The notes: a model not told the origin generated them from the sequence alone. A stretch of DNA of 17,931 nt from CAYWMP01 sp964459445 (GCA_964459445.1 CAYWMP010000125.1:1-17931); one strand, 5' to 3'; shown: positions 7,228 to 15,628, numbered from the stretch's first letter. Translations and numbers: made by a program.

Positions 7228-7467
7228 TCAATCAACCAGATGGCTTCCCTCTTGCCTGATATCGGCGAGTATCCCTAGGACCACATCCTTATAGGATTCA
7301 GGGACGCCTATAAAGCCCCAGCCCTTTTGAGCCTGGTACAGGCCGTCGTAGGCCGTATCGTGATAGGATCTCATGAGATAGGGGATGCCCCTTTCTTCAA
7401 GGATAGACTCCAACAATCCTGCCTCGATTTCGTTTTCCAATACAGCGATCTTTAAATAATCTTCCAT
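7228..7467 (-). CDS. Small DUF2007-like protein (putative signal-transducing protein)
   Basis: 79 residues from the ATG at 7467. The longer frame upstream is repeat DNA (FFFNRAATPTTDNQQPI) with no homologous look. The sequence KIAVLENEIEAGLLESILEE, then GIPYLMRSYHDTAYDG and GWGFIGVPESYKDVVLGIL, fits the DUF2007 fold: a small alpha-beta unit with a NEIEA helix start and a VP strand. The function of that family is not established. The ribosome site is weak. It stands alone, convergent with the toxin and followed upstream by repeat DNA. Confidence 0.7.
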   Translation of the reverse strand: MEDYLKIAVLENEIEAGLLESILEERGIPYLMRSYHDTAYDGLYQAQKGWGFIGVPESYKDVVLGILADIRQEGSHLVD

Positions 7468-7572
7468 ATCAATTGGTTTGTTGTTAGTAATCGGTTGTTG
7501 GTTGTCCGTCGTGGGCGTTGCGGCCCTGTTAAAGAAGAATTTTATTCCACATCTTCTATAACCCAAATTAGT

Positions 7573-7832
7573 AGGCTGAGTAAAAACGTGCAGATGCAAG
7601 TTGAGCTTGCGAAATCCCGAGGAGTGAGTCGTACAAGCGGAGCGGCAAAAGGTTCAAGGTGTAGGGCTTAAGGAAAACCATAGAAGTGAAATTCTTAATT
7701 CTTACCTTGTGCCCTATACCTTATACACTACGCCTTTCGTTTACGTCGCAATGACGATCCCTCTTCGCCCAGGCTTCGGCGCGACAAGGGGATGAGTGCA
7801 ACGCCGCAGATGTGCGTTTTTCAGCAGCCTGC
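7573..7832 (-). repeat. Dispersed MITE-like repeat, copy 1
   Basis: The 88 bases at 7745-7832 match 10693-10780 in reverse complement (80 of 88 by hand count). A second block, 7665-7713, matches 10798-10846 (41 of 49). This copy begins two bases after the stop of the FAD oxidase. Its far end at 7573-7597 (AGGCTGAGTAAAAACG and on) is an inverted, imperfect copy (18 of 25) of the near end (7830-7806), so the element is about 258 bp with terminal inverted repeats. No open frame is credible. It fills most of the gap 7468-7834. Confidence 0.8.
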
Positions 7833-7834
7833 AT

Positions 7835-9223
7835 TTAGGGAAAAATTTTCCCCGGATTGAGTATCCCCTTCGGATCGAAGAGATCCTTGATACGATTCAT
7901 CCACTCAAGACTCTTCCCATGTTCGTCGCTCATAAACTGCCGTTTTCCAAGCCCCACCCCGTGTTCACCGGTAGCAGTTCCGCCCAGGGCCAAGGCCTTG
8001 GTCACAACGTTTCTATTCACTTCATAGATGATTTTCCACTCTTCCCTGTCACCGGTCTTGCCCATGATGACCAGATGAACATTTCCATCCCCCGCGTGGC
8101 TGAAAATGAATTTGGGAATTCCCGTCTTTTCAGCTTCATCCCGGGCAAAGGCAATGATTTCGGGGTACGTGGTAATAGGGACTGCTATGTCCAGGGAGAT
8201 CGGAGCGCGTCCGGGGTGATTACGGATGATCATCTCACCCAATTCATGCCGAGCCTTGAGGAAATGGTCCCTTTCCTCCCTATTGAGCCCGGGCCGGAAT
8301 TCTCCGCAAGCCATGTCTTCACAGATTTCGTGAACCAACGCCATAGCCTCTTCCAATTGTCCCATTGAGGGGCCGTGGTATTCCATAAAGAGGGTCGGAG
8401 ATGGGAGGAGTCCCAACCCAACCTCTTGGTTTATAATTTCTATGCATTCCGGTCCCAGGAGTTCCAAGGCAGCGGGGTTCAGGCCCGATCGGATGATTTC
8501 AAAAACGACTTTGCCTGCTGCTTCAACCGAGGGAAAGGTGGCTATGGCGGCCGAAACTTTCTCGGGGAGACCCGCAAGGCGAAGGGTCGCTTGTACTGTG
8601 ATACCGAGTGTCCCTTCTGAACCGACGAAGAGGTGGATAAGGTCGTACCCGGAGGATGTTTTGGAAGCTCGGTTTCCCATTTCAATGATCTCACCATTCG
8701 CCAAAGCAACGGACAAGCGCAACACATGATCCTTGGTCGAACCATAACGCACGGTCTTGGTTCCACTTGCGTTATTGGCGATCATCCCGCCGATGGTGGC
8801 CCTTGCCCCCGGATCGGGTGGAAAGAAAAGGCCTTTGTGTCGGAGTTTTTCATTGAGGTCCTGGTAGACTACGCCTGGTTCCACATCGGCCTGGAAATCC
8901 TCCTCACGCATATCGAGAATTTTGTTCATTAGGGAAAAATCGAGGACAATGCCCTTCCTCACGGGAATGGGATTCCCCTCAAGACTGCTTCCGGCGCCCC
9001 ATCCCGTAATGGGAATAATGTGGCTGTTGGCATACTTCAGGATCTCGGATACCTCGTCTCTATTGATCGGCCACATAACAGCTTCAGGACGGCTTGGTTC
9101 GTGGTGGGATTGATCCTTTGAATGCAGGTCCAGATTGGATTCACCAACGGAGAAACGATCGGCTTCAACCATGGATTGAAGATCTTTTAGATGTGTTTCA
9201 TCAAGTGGATTAAAAGTCATCAT
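7835..9223 (-). CDS. FAD-linked oxidase, D-lactate dehydrogenase / glycolate oxidase GlcD type
   Basis: Oxidises a 2-hydroxy acid (probably D-lactate or glycolate) with FAD. 462 residues from the ATG at 9223 (GAGAGG upstream). The FAD PCMH domain covers about 45-220, with GAGSSLEGN (76-84), PGARATIGGMIANNASG (138-154) and SGYDLIHLFVGSEGTLG (191-207). The C-terminal cap has HAGDGNVH (376-383) and GEHGVGLGK (419-427), typical of the DLD/GlcD group. There is no Fe-S domain and no GlcE/GlcF partner nearby, so the electron acceptor is unknown. No signal peptide is visible; cytoplasmic or membrane-peripheral location is inferred. It stands alone on the minus strand, and a dispersed repeat begins two bases after its stop. 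Confidence 0.9.
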   Translation of the reverse strand: MMTFNPLDETHLKDLQSMVEADRFSVGESNLDLHSKDQSHHEPSRPEAVMWPINRDEVSEILKYANSHIIPITGWGAGSSLEGNPIPVRKGIVLDFSLMNKILDMREEDFQADVEPGVVYQDLNEKLRHKGLFFPPDPGARATIGGMIANNASGTKTVRYGSTKDHVLRLSVALANGEIIEMGNRASKTSSGYDLIHLFVGSEGTLGITVQATLRLAGLPEKVSAAIATFPSVEAAGKVVFEIIRSGLNPAALELLGPECIEIINQEVGLGLLPSPTLFMEYHGPSMGQLEEAMALVHEICEDMACGEFRPGLNREERDHFLKARHELGEMIIRNHPGRAPISLDIAVPITTYPEIIAFARDEAEKTGIPKFIFSHAGDGNVHLVIMGKTGDREEWKIIYEVNRNVVTKALALGGTATGEHGVGLGKRQFMSDEHGKSLEWMNRIKDLFDPKGILNPGKIFP

Positions 9224-9269
9224 AGAATGCCTCTCTTTTTTCAAGAGATTGATGAGGTCCTATTTGCTT

Positions 9270-9305
9270 ACAAAGCTAATAAGCTACCCAATGAGGTGGC
9301 TTTGT
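9270..9305 (-). promoter_or_regulatory. Inverted repeat upstream of the FAD oxidase
   Basis: ACAAAGC (9270-9276) and GCTTTGT (9299-9305) form a perfect 7-base inverted repeat about 50 bases before the oxidase start. Inside it AGCTACC/GGTGGCT offers an alternative stem. It could be an operator or a leader hairpin. No clear -35/-10 pair was found. The rest of 9306-9540 shows no gene. Confidence 0.3.
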
Positions 9306-9547
9306 GAAGAGCGAGTTATGTGTCCTTAGTTATGACATGGAATCCATCTGAATCAAAGCCCAAAAATCAAACGATACACGGTTCCGTACATTAAGCATCA
9401 GCCGCTACAACCGGGTCAGGCCAAGGGATATGCGCGGCCCTGTTTCTAATTGCAATGGCGTTTACATCCAATTTAGACCTATGTTAGATTTCAAAATCAT
9501 TGGATATTTGAGGTGAAGGCTTTGTTTAGAGAAGCACGGAGCGAACA

Positions 9548-9682
9548 TTGGATAACGGAAAAGGCAGGGAAGAAGCACTGGGATTGCTAAGGGAACACAT
9601 TGAAAACGAGAATCTGATCAAACACTGTCTCGCAACGGAAGCCGTTATGAGAGCACGTCTGTTTTGCCTCCTTCTTCATTGA
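9548..9682 (+). pseudogene. 5' remnant of an HD-domain hydrolase gene
   Basis: A TTG start at 9548 with GGAG 6 bases upstream opens a 44-codon frame. REEALGLLREHIENEN followed by LIKHCLATEAVMRA is, from memory, the conserved opening of short HD/HDIG phosphohydrolases, just ahead of their HD metal site. After VMRA (about residue 36) the family likeness stops, and RLFCLLLH then TGA follows. The catalytic HD region is missing, and an EamA transporter begins 81 bases later. The gene seems truncated by a deletion or insertion. With an intact ribosome site it could still make a short peptide. Confidence 0.65.
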
Positions 9683-9763
9683 CAGGAATCCATTTTCCTC
9701 TATAGTCCTTTGACCCAATCCGAAAAAAACAACAGAGCCATTCGGAGACAAAGAAAGCAGACT

Positions 9764-10693
9764 ATGGATCATATCCCTCAGAATCAGGCATTTTCCTTTT
9801 GGGTTGCCGTGACGACCTCTTTACTGTGCGTCCTGTTTGGCGCGAACGCCATAGCCATAAAAATGAGCCTTTTCGGCTTTGGCGCGTTCACGGCAGCCGG
9901 TCTCCGTTTCGGAATAGCTGCGATGGTCATTCTTTTTTGGGTTAAAACGACCGGCAGATCACTTGAAATCGAAAAGGGGCAAACCCGCCAGCTGTTGATT
10001 ATCTCCGTTATCTTCATGCTGCAGATGGCAATGCTCTATATAGGAATCAATAAGACCCATGCATCACGGGCCATCCTGCTCGTCAATCTTCAGCCCTTCA
10101 TTACTCTCTTTTTGGCGCACTTCTTCATACCGGGGGATCAGATCACAAAGAGAAAGCTCTTTGGTCTCCTTTTGGGTTTTGGGGGCGTGGCCTTCGTTTT
10201 TCTTGACGGAACGGCGGCGACCAAAGACCTAAGGAGAGGGGACCTCCTTATCCTGCTGGCCTCTTTCCTATGGTCTTGCCAGATTGTCTACAAAAAACGC
10301 GTTATTGACACCTTTAAACCCTTTCGTATCGTCTTCTATCAAATGCTGTTTGCCAGCCCTGTATTCATTTTAGGGGGGTGGATTTGGGATCTGTCGATGA
10401 TCGGGGAGTTGGACGCAAAGGTGATCGCGGGACTGATCTATCAAGGCCTTGTCACGGGATCCCTTGGATTTGTCCTATGGAACAACCTGCTCCAAAAACA
10501 CGGCGCAGTAGCGCTACAATCCTTCATCTTTATCATGCCTGTATCGGGTGTCATTTTAGGGGGGCTAATCCTGGACGAGCCGATCACATCCAATCTTGTG
10601 CTGGCACTGCTTCTCATTGCATCAGGCATTCTTGTGGTTCATTTCAAATCGAGGAAACCTTTGCCGCTTATACTGCCCAGCCGAGGCGTGTAG
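9764..10693 (+). CDS. EamA/DMT-family membrane transporter
   Basis: 309 residues from the ATG at 9764; an earlier in-frame TTG at 9710 adds a polar stretch and has no ribosome site. About ten membrane helices in two EamA repeats: residues about 12-146 (starting FWVAVTTSLLCVLFGANAIAI with a GLRF loop and a pseudo-symmetric NLQPFITLFLAHFF) and about 160-293 (ending VLALLLIASGILVVHF). The DEP in LGGLILDEPIT is typical of the second repeat. Members export amino acids or other metabolites; the substrate cannot be told. The stop codon's last base is the first base of repeat copy 2. It may have arrived with the event that truncated the HD-domain gene upstream. Confidence 0.88.
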   Translation: MDHIPQNQAFSFWVAVTTSLLCVLFGANAIAIKMSLFGFGAFTAAGLRFGIAAMVILFWVKTTGRSLEIEKGQTRQLLIISVIFMLQMAMLYIGINKTHASRAILLVNLQPFITLFLAHFFIPGDQITKRKLFGLLLGFGGVAFVFLDGTAATKDLRRGDLLILLASFLWSCQIVYKKRVIDTFKPFRIVFYQMLFASPVFILGGWIWDLSMIGELDAKVIAGLIYQGLVTGSLGFVLWNNLLQKHGAVALQSFIFIMPVSGVILGGLILDEPITSNLVLALLLIASGILVVHFKSRKPLPLILPSRGV

Positions 10694-10866
10694 CAGGCTG
10701 CTGAAAAACGCTCATCTACTGCGTTACCCTCATCCCCTTGCCGCGCCGAAGCCTGGGCGAAGGGGGATCGTCACTGCGACAAAGATAAAAGGCATAAGGC
10801 ACAAGGCAAGAACAAAGAGCTGCACTTCTTTGGTTTTCCTTACGCCTTTAGCCACTTGGCTTGTAC
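10693..10866 (+). repeat. Dispersed MITE-like repeat, copy 2 (inverted relative to copy 1)
   Basis: Starts at the last base of the EamA stop codon with GCAGGCTGCTGAAAAACG and aligns with copy 1 over 10693-10780 and 10798-10846, with a short deletion between. Weaker likeness (GGCTTGTAC) continues to about 10866. The far terminal repeat seen in copy 1 is absent here, and the M20D gene ends at 10884, so this copy is incomplete. It occupies nearly the whole gap between the two convergent genes. Confidence 0.8.
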
Positions 10867-10883
10867 ATCACGACCTGTTTAGC

Positions 10884-12047
10884 TTATTGAAGCAACTCCA
10901 ATGCTACCCGGCAGTGGGTCTCCGTGCCAAGCAACAGAATATCTTCGTTGAAGTCGAACCTGGCGTTGTGCACAGGCACCCCGCCTTCTCTAGCAACACC
11001 CAGGAAAAAGTAACTACCCTTTGCGCATTCCAGATAGTAGGCCATATCCTCTCCGCCCATGGTCGGCTCGGGCTCAAAGACCCTATCTTTGCCCACCACC
11101 CGTTCCGCACATTGCCGCACTACATTGGTTATGGATTCGTCGTTAATGGTTGGAGGATACCCTTTTGAGAATTTCAATTCGAAGGTCGCCCCCATGGAAT
11201 CGCAGACCCCACGAACGACCTCTTCAATCCGCGATTCCCAGGAATCCCAGATCTCGCGATCAAAGGTCCTCGTCGTGCCGCACATTTCGGCCTCATTCGG
11301 AATGACATTAAAGGTCGTCCCTGCGTGGAAACTCCCAATGGTGACTACGGCAGGACGCAATGGATTCATATGTCTGCTCACAATGCGCTGAAGGGCGTTT
11401 ACGACTTGTGTCCCCACCTCTAAAGCGTCCACGCACAGGTGTGGCATGGCCCCATGTCCACCCTTGCCCATAATTTTGATGTCGAATCGGTCCATGGCCG
11501 CCATGAGCGGTCCAGCCTTCACTCCCAAGGTCCCTTCCGGGCTTTCAGCCCAAACATGGCATCCGATAGCATAATCCACTTTGGGATTCTCCATGACCCC
11601 CGCCTCGATCATAGGTTTTGCGCCTCCCGGCCCTTCCTCGGCAGGTTGAAAAAGGAAATTTATACGCCCGACGAGCCTGTCTTTGATCTTGGTGAGCAGG
11701 GTAGCGGCGCCCAGAACCATGGCCATGTGAGCATCGTGGCCGCAGGCATGCATGACGCCTTCATGGGTGGAGGCAAAGGGTAAGCCGGTGTCCTCGGTGA
11801 TGGGTAAGGCATCCATGTCCGCCCGAATCATCAACATGGGACCGGGTTTGCCTGAATCCAGAAGCCCCACAACCCCAAACTGGGCGATCCCGGTTTGTAC
11901 GTTGAGGCCTTCTCCCTTGAGATACTCCTCCACGTAGGCGGAGGTTTTCTTTTCGGAAAAGCCGAGTTCCGGTATTTGGTGCAGGTCACGGCGCGCCTTG
12001 ACAATCCTGTCTCTAATTTCATTTACCAGTTTTTTAATATCTTCCAT
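10884..12047 (-). CDS. M20D-family metallo-amidohydrolase (hippurate / N-acyl-amino-acid hydrolase type)
   Basis: Hydrolyses the amide bond of an N-acyl amino acid or a related conjugate. 387 residues from the ATG at 12047, with AGGAGGT 7 bases upstream. The metal ligands of the family are present: C102 and H104 in HACGHDAH, E137/E138 in PAEEGPGG, H164 in GCHVW and H360 in VPVHNARFD. The dimerisation lid lies at about 185-300 with GKGGHGAMPH and TTFNVIPNEAEMCGT. M20D enzymes include HipO, AmaA and IAA-amino acid hydrolases; the substrate is not decided by sequence. There is no signal peptide. It diverges from the peptidase-transporter operon across a 778-base gap, which fits a shared role in peptide or acyl-amino-acid use. 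Confidence 0.92.
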   Translation of the reverse strand: MEDIKKLVNEIRDRIVKARRDLHQIPELGFSEKKTSAYVEEYLKGEGLNVQTGIAQFGVVGLLDSGKPGPMLMIRADMDALPITEDTGLPFASTHEGVMHACGHDAHMAMVLGAATLLTKIKDRLVGRINFLFQPAEEGPGGAKPMIEAGVMENPKVDYAIGCHVWAESPEGTLGVKAGPLMAAMDRFDIKIMGKGGHGAMPHLCVDALEVGTQVVNALQRIVSRHMNPLRPAVVTIGSFHAGTTFNVIPNEAEMCGTTRTFDREIWDSWESRIEEVVRGVCDSMGATFELKFSKGYPPTINDESITNVVRQCAERVVGKDRVFEPEPTMGGEDMAYYLECAKGSYFFLGVAREGGVPVHNARFDFNEDILLLGTETHCRVALELLQ

Positions 12048-12245
12048 ACCAACGACCTCCTATAACAAAGCCGATTAAAACTCAGTGACAATTTTATCCT
12101 TTATCGGGGACGATATTGGGAACTATGTCATGAAACCGGCCGCACGATCAATCCAAAAAGGACGCCCCGCTCCCTATAATAGCTAAACTGTTTGGTAAAT
12201 CTTTGCAGACTAACTTTATGTCGTATGGGATTGTTTTGAAAGGTG

Positions 12246-12457
12246 AACGTCAAACATTGAACATCGAACATTCAACGTCGAGTAAAACCAAACACGAAAT
12301 GCCGAATATTAAACAGCTATTTCTGGATTTTTTCAGGCGTTTTGATACTTTTTATAATTCTCACCGAAAATTGGGACTGCCTTTCTTCCAGCTCATAGTC
12401 TGTTTCTTCATCTTTTCCCATTAAACATTCGATGTTGGACGTTCGATGTTGGACGTT
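12246..12457. repeat. MITE-like repeat with AACGTCCAACATCG-type inverted ends
   Basis: The ends, 12246-12278 and 12425-12457, are inverted copies (26 of 33 by hand count). Each end is itself built of short tandem units like AACGTCCAACATCG. The 146-base centre has no credible gene. The 73-codon frame over 12203-12424 is mostly a translation of the left arm (LNIEHSTS) and is rejected. DNA at 12048-12245 and 12458-12675 shows nothing else that I can support. Confidence 0.7.
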
Positions 12458-12675
12458 TATCTCTTTAGTAAATCTTCCTCAGCCCATCCAGCGGAAAAAA
12501 CTAAGCGCTTATACTTCCCTCCCCGTTTCTAATTCCAGGCCACTAAAGGCGTGCAAAACCGCCCTGGGTGTGCTAATAAAAAAATTGTAAGGTTTTCAAG
12601 GCATTTGATAAGGTAAAAATCCAAATGCACCATCTAGCTTAGGGTACTTTAACGCATTCAGTTGCTTATGCACTA

Positions 12676-12806
12676 TCCCTGAACAACAGCAAGGTATCAG
12701 ATGTTAGGCGCCGAGGAGCGACGAGCGAGGCGTAGGTCGCACTACGCCGCAGGGAGGAATGATCGAAGGCAACACCACAGATGATGCCTTGATGGTGGAT
12801 CAGGGA
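12676..12806. repeat. Palindromic 131-bp repeat element ahead of the dipeptidase gene
   Basis: Terminal arms starting TCCCTGA at 12676 and, on the other strand, at 12806 share CAAGG(T/C)ATCA and TGT with one gap. The centre carries a perfect hairpin GGCGTAG (12729-12735) / CTACGCC (12742-12748) with a 6-base loop. A stretch like GCAACACCACAGATG (about 12770-12784) recalls GCAACGCCGCAGATG in repeat copy 1, so the two families may be related. The element ends 9 bases before the GGAGG of the next gene, so it probably lies in that gene's 5' leader. Confidence 0.6.
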
Positions 12807-12825
12807 AAAAGCACCGGAGGAATTA

Positions 12826-14031
12826 ATGACCACAGCGTTCGTCGATGGAACTGTTTTTATCGGCAATGGCCGTATCCTGGAACACGGGACCGTTCTGGTA
12901 GATGGGGAGAGAATAATCAAGGTGTCGGAAGGGAGCACAAACGTCCCCGGCGATGCCCAAAGGATTCCATTGAACGGTGGGATACTATTCCCGGGCTTTA
13001 TTGATGCCCACATCCACATATGTATTGATGGAAGTCCCGATCCCATGACAGGAAGTCTGGCTGAGCCCGTCACCATGACTGCCCTTAAAGCGGCAAATTT
13101 CGCGAGGGAAACCCTTATGGGTGGTGTAACATCAATCAGGGATATGGGTGGAAGGGAGGGCGTTGATTTGGTTCTCAAACAGGCAATCCAGTCGGGAATC
13201 ATACCCGGTCCGAGGATGCTTGTAAGCGGACGCTTGATCTGCATGACCGGAGGACACGGTTGGCCTTTGGGTTGTGAGGCCAACGGCCCGGACGAGGTGA
13301 GAAAGGCGGCTCGCGAGCAGATCAAAGCCGGAGTCGATATCGTAAAACTAATGGCAACGGGTGGGGTATTGACTCCTGCTGTTGAACCAGGATGTGAACA
13401 ATTTACGGAGGATGAACTTCGAGCCGGGATTGAAGAGGCCCATAAGGCCGGCAAGAGAACTGCGACCCATGCCATGGGCACGAAAGGCATCCTGAATGCC
13501 CTTCGGGCAGGCATAGACAGCATTGAGCACGGCGTTTATCTCAATGAGGAGGCAGTATCGATCATGAAGGATAAGGATGTGCCTTTAATACCCACTATAT
13601 CGGCTCTCCATCACATAGAAAGCAGGGGAACGGAGGCGGGTATTCCGGACTATGCGGTTGATAAAACCCTCAAGGTCAAACCCTATCACAACGAGAGTAT
13701 ACGTATGGCCAGGGAGGCCGGCGTCAAAGTCGCGATGGGGACGGATGCAGGCACACCCTTCAACCTCCATGGGAAAAATCTGGGAGAAATCGTGCTCCTG
13801 GTAGACCGGGGTTTTTCAGCGTTGGAGGCTCTGGAGGCAGGTACCCGGATAGCTGCTGAAGCGCTTGGGCTTGATAAGGATCTTGGCACTATTGAAGAAG
13901 GTAAATTGGCCGATCTCGTTGTGGTGGCTGGGAACCCCATTGACGATGTGGGTGTCCTGCTTGACAGGGAGGCAATCAGTCTGGTGATGCAAGGCGGGAA
14001 ACTGGTACATAACGGAAACAGTAACACCTAG
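12826..14031 (+). CDS. Amidohydrolase-superfamily dipeptidase/prolidase-like enzyme (COG1228)
   Basis: Binuclear metal hydrolase of 401 residues; ATG at 12826 with GGAGG 5 bases upstream. The superfamily ligands are all visible: H62 and H64 in DAHIH, K174 in VDIVKLMATGG (the lysine that becomes carboxylated), H215 in ATHAMG, H235 in SIEHGV and D307 in MGTDAG. The small beta-sandwich is formed by residues about 1-55 and 355-400 (GTIEEGKLADLVVV). TGGHG at 141-145 is typical of the prolidase-like group that splits Xaa-amino acid dipeptides; imidazolonepropionase is a more distant relative. There is no signal peptide, so it acts inside the cell. It leads a dipeptide-type ABC transporter with a 15-base gap, so it probably cleaves the imported substrate. 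Confidence 0.9.
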   Translation: MTTAFVDGTVFIGNGRILEHGTVLVDGERIIKVSEGSTNVPGDAQRIPLNGGILFPGFIDAHIHICIDGSPDPMTGSLAEPVTMTALKAANFARETLMGGVTSIRDMGGREGVDLVLKQAIQSGIIPGPRMLVSGRLICMTGGHGWPLGCEANGPDEVRKAAREQIKAGVDIVKLMATGGVLTPAVEPGCEQFTEDELRAGIEEAHKAGKRTATHAMGTKGILNALRAGIDSIEHGVYLNEEAVSIMKDKDVPLIPTISALHHIESRGTEAGIPDYAVDKTLKVKPYHNESIRMAREAGVKVAMGTDAGTPFNLHGKNLGEIVLLVDRGFSALEALEAGTRIAAEALGLDKDLGTIEEGKLADLVVVAGNPIDDVGVLLDREAISLVMQGGKLVHNGNSNT

Positions 14032-14046
14032 GAAAGGAGGAGAAGC

Positions 14047-15615
14047 ATGAGAAAAGTAAGAACAGGTTTCGGTAACATCGTGTTTGTAACTATGTTGGTC
14101 GTTGCGTTAACATTATGCCTTTCACCGGCAAAGGCGCGCGCCGATATCGAGGAACTCAAAATCGGCATCGGTATTGACGCCGACTCATTAAATCCTCAAG
14201 AGCAAACTACATCCCTCCCGATTAACATGTGTGCCCTGCTTTACGACACCTTGTTCTATCAGACACCTGACGGCAAACTTGAACCTCGGCTGGCAACTAA
14301 ATATGAAATCTCCGAAGATGGCAGAACTTATACCATCCAATTGAGAAAAGACGTAAAATTCAGTGATGGTATGCCACTAAACGCCTTGAGCATGAAACTG
14401 ACCATCGATCGGGCATTAAATTCGAAGGAGTGGAAAGCACGCGTCCCTTTGCGCTTCACTATCACAATGATAGAAAAAGTGACCATTGTTGATGACTACA
14501 CTATCCAGATTCGTCTGAAGTATCCATTTGTTCCTTTCGGTCCAACGTTGTCTCTTGTTATCGTGAGTCCGATTTCTCCAGCGGCAATTTTCAAGTATGG
14601 GGATAATGTACGCCAGAAGCCGGTAGGTGCGGGACCCTATGTGCTTAGCGAGTGGGTTAAGGGGGATCGCATTGTCATGATGCGTAACGAAAACTATTAT
14701 GGCCCCAAGCCAACAGTCAAAAAGCTAACCTTCAAGATCGTACCGGAGACAGCCACGCGGGAGGCTATGCTCAGGGCCGGTCAAATTGATGTCTGCTATA
14801 AGCCTTCACCGGCCAATGTCGCAGCCCTCAAAGCAGATCCAAACATCACGGTTGAAATGCCCCTGGACACAAGAACAATATTCATGGGACTGAATTGTCA
14901 GAAAGGAGTCACAACGAACAAGCTGGTGCGCCAAGCCTTCAACTATGCTGTGGACAAGAAGGCGATCGTGAATAAGATCCTGTTCAAAACGGCTGTCACC
15001 ATGGATGGACCTGTCTCGCCGATCCTTTTCGGGTACCAGAAAATGGGCCACCAATACGACTACAATCCCGAGAAGGCCAAAGAACTATTGAAAAAAGCCA
15101 ACTTCGACTTCAGCCAGACGGTCCAAATGCGCACACCACACGGAAGATACCTCTTTGACAAACAGGTTTCCGAGGCGATCCAGGCGTACCTGCAGGCCAT
15201 TGGTGTAAAGGCTGAATTGAGGACCTATGATTGGCCGACCTATGTGGCCGGCCTGCTCAAACCCATTGAAGAGACCGAGCTGGAGGTCTTCCTGCTTGGA
15301 TGGGGACCGCTGGTCCTCGATGCCGATATGGCCCTCTACGGACAATTCCATACTAGTGTAAATCCACCGAAGGGCTTAGGTGCCGCCCATTACAGCAATC
15401 CTGAATATGACAAAGTGATGGAAGCCACCCGATTAGAGCAAGATCCTCAGAAGCGATTATCCCTATTCAAGAAGGCTTCTGATATTGTTTGGGATGACAG
15501 TCCCTGGATCTGGCTTCATGTGGAAAAGTTCGTTATTGCCTACCGCAGTAACATCAAGGGAATGGTTGTCACGGGCACCGAACAATTCTATCCTACATAT
15601 GTAACAATGAAATAA
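14047..15615 (+). CDS. ABC transporter substrate-binding protein, family 5 (Dpp/Opp type)
   Basis: Periplasmic receptor that captures the peptide or related solute for the permeases downstream. 522 residues; ATG at 14047 with AAAGGAGG upstream. A Sec signal peptide is clear: basic MRKVR, a hydrophobic stretch to about residue 27 and an AKARA cleavage site near 32. There is no lipobox Cys, so it is a soluble periplasmic protein, which fits a diderm cell. SBP_bac_5 features are LEPRLATKYEISEDGRTYT (about 78-96), LRKDVKFSDGMP, and the C-terminal half with RQAFNYAVDKKAIV (about 298-311). The length suits Dpp/Opp receptors, but the ligand cannot be read from sequence. It is separated from the permease by 225 bases with hairpins. 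Confidence 0.93.
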   Translation: MRKVRTGFGNIVFVTMLVVALTLCLSPAKARADIEELKIGIGIDADSLNPQEQTTSLPINMCALLYDTLFYQTPDGKLEPRLATKYEISEDGRTYTIQLRKDVKFSDGMPLNALSMKLTIDRALNSKEWKARVPLRFTITMIEKVTIVDDYTIQIRLKYPFVPFGPTLSLVIVSPISPAAIFKYGDNVRQKPVGAGPYVLSEWVKGDRIVMMRNENYYGPKPTVKKLTFKIVPETATREAMLRAGQIDVCYKPSPANVAALKADPNITVEMPLDTRTIFMGLNCQKGVTTNKLVRQAFNYAVDKKAIVNKILFKTAVTMDGPVSPILFGYQKMGHQYDYNPEKAKELLKKANFDFSQTVQMRTPHGRYLFDKQVSEAIQAYLQAIGVKAELRTYDWPTYVAGLLKPIEETELEVFLLGWGPLVLDADMALYGQFHTSVNPPKGLGAAHYSNPEYDKVMEATRLEQDPQKRLSLFKKASDIVWDDSPWIWLHVEKFVIAYRSNIKGMVVTGTEQFYPTYVTMK

Positions 15616-15628
15616 GCCAAATGGGGAG

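Noticed and set aside
7228..7599. 123-residue version of the DUF2007-like gene
   Set aside because: The extra 44 residues translate AT-rich repeat-like DNA, and the homologous-looking part starts at the ATG at 7467.
12203..12424. 73-codon frame between the two hydrolases
   Set aside because: Its first half translates the inverted-repeat arm (LNIEHSTS), and it lacks a ribosome site.
12666..13523. 285-codon minus-strand frame
   Set aside because: Antisense to the amidohydrolase gene, whose metal ligands are all present. The Ser/Pro-rich translation is typical of a shadow.
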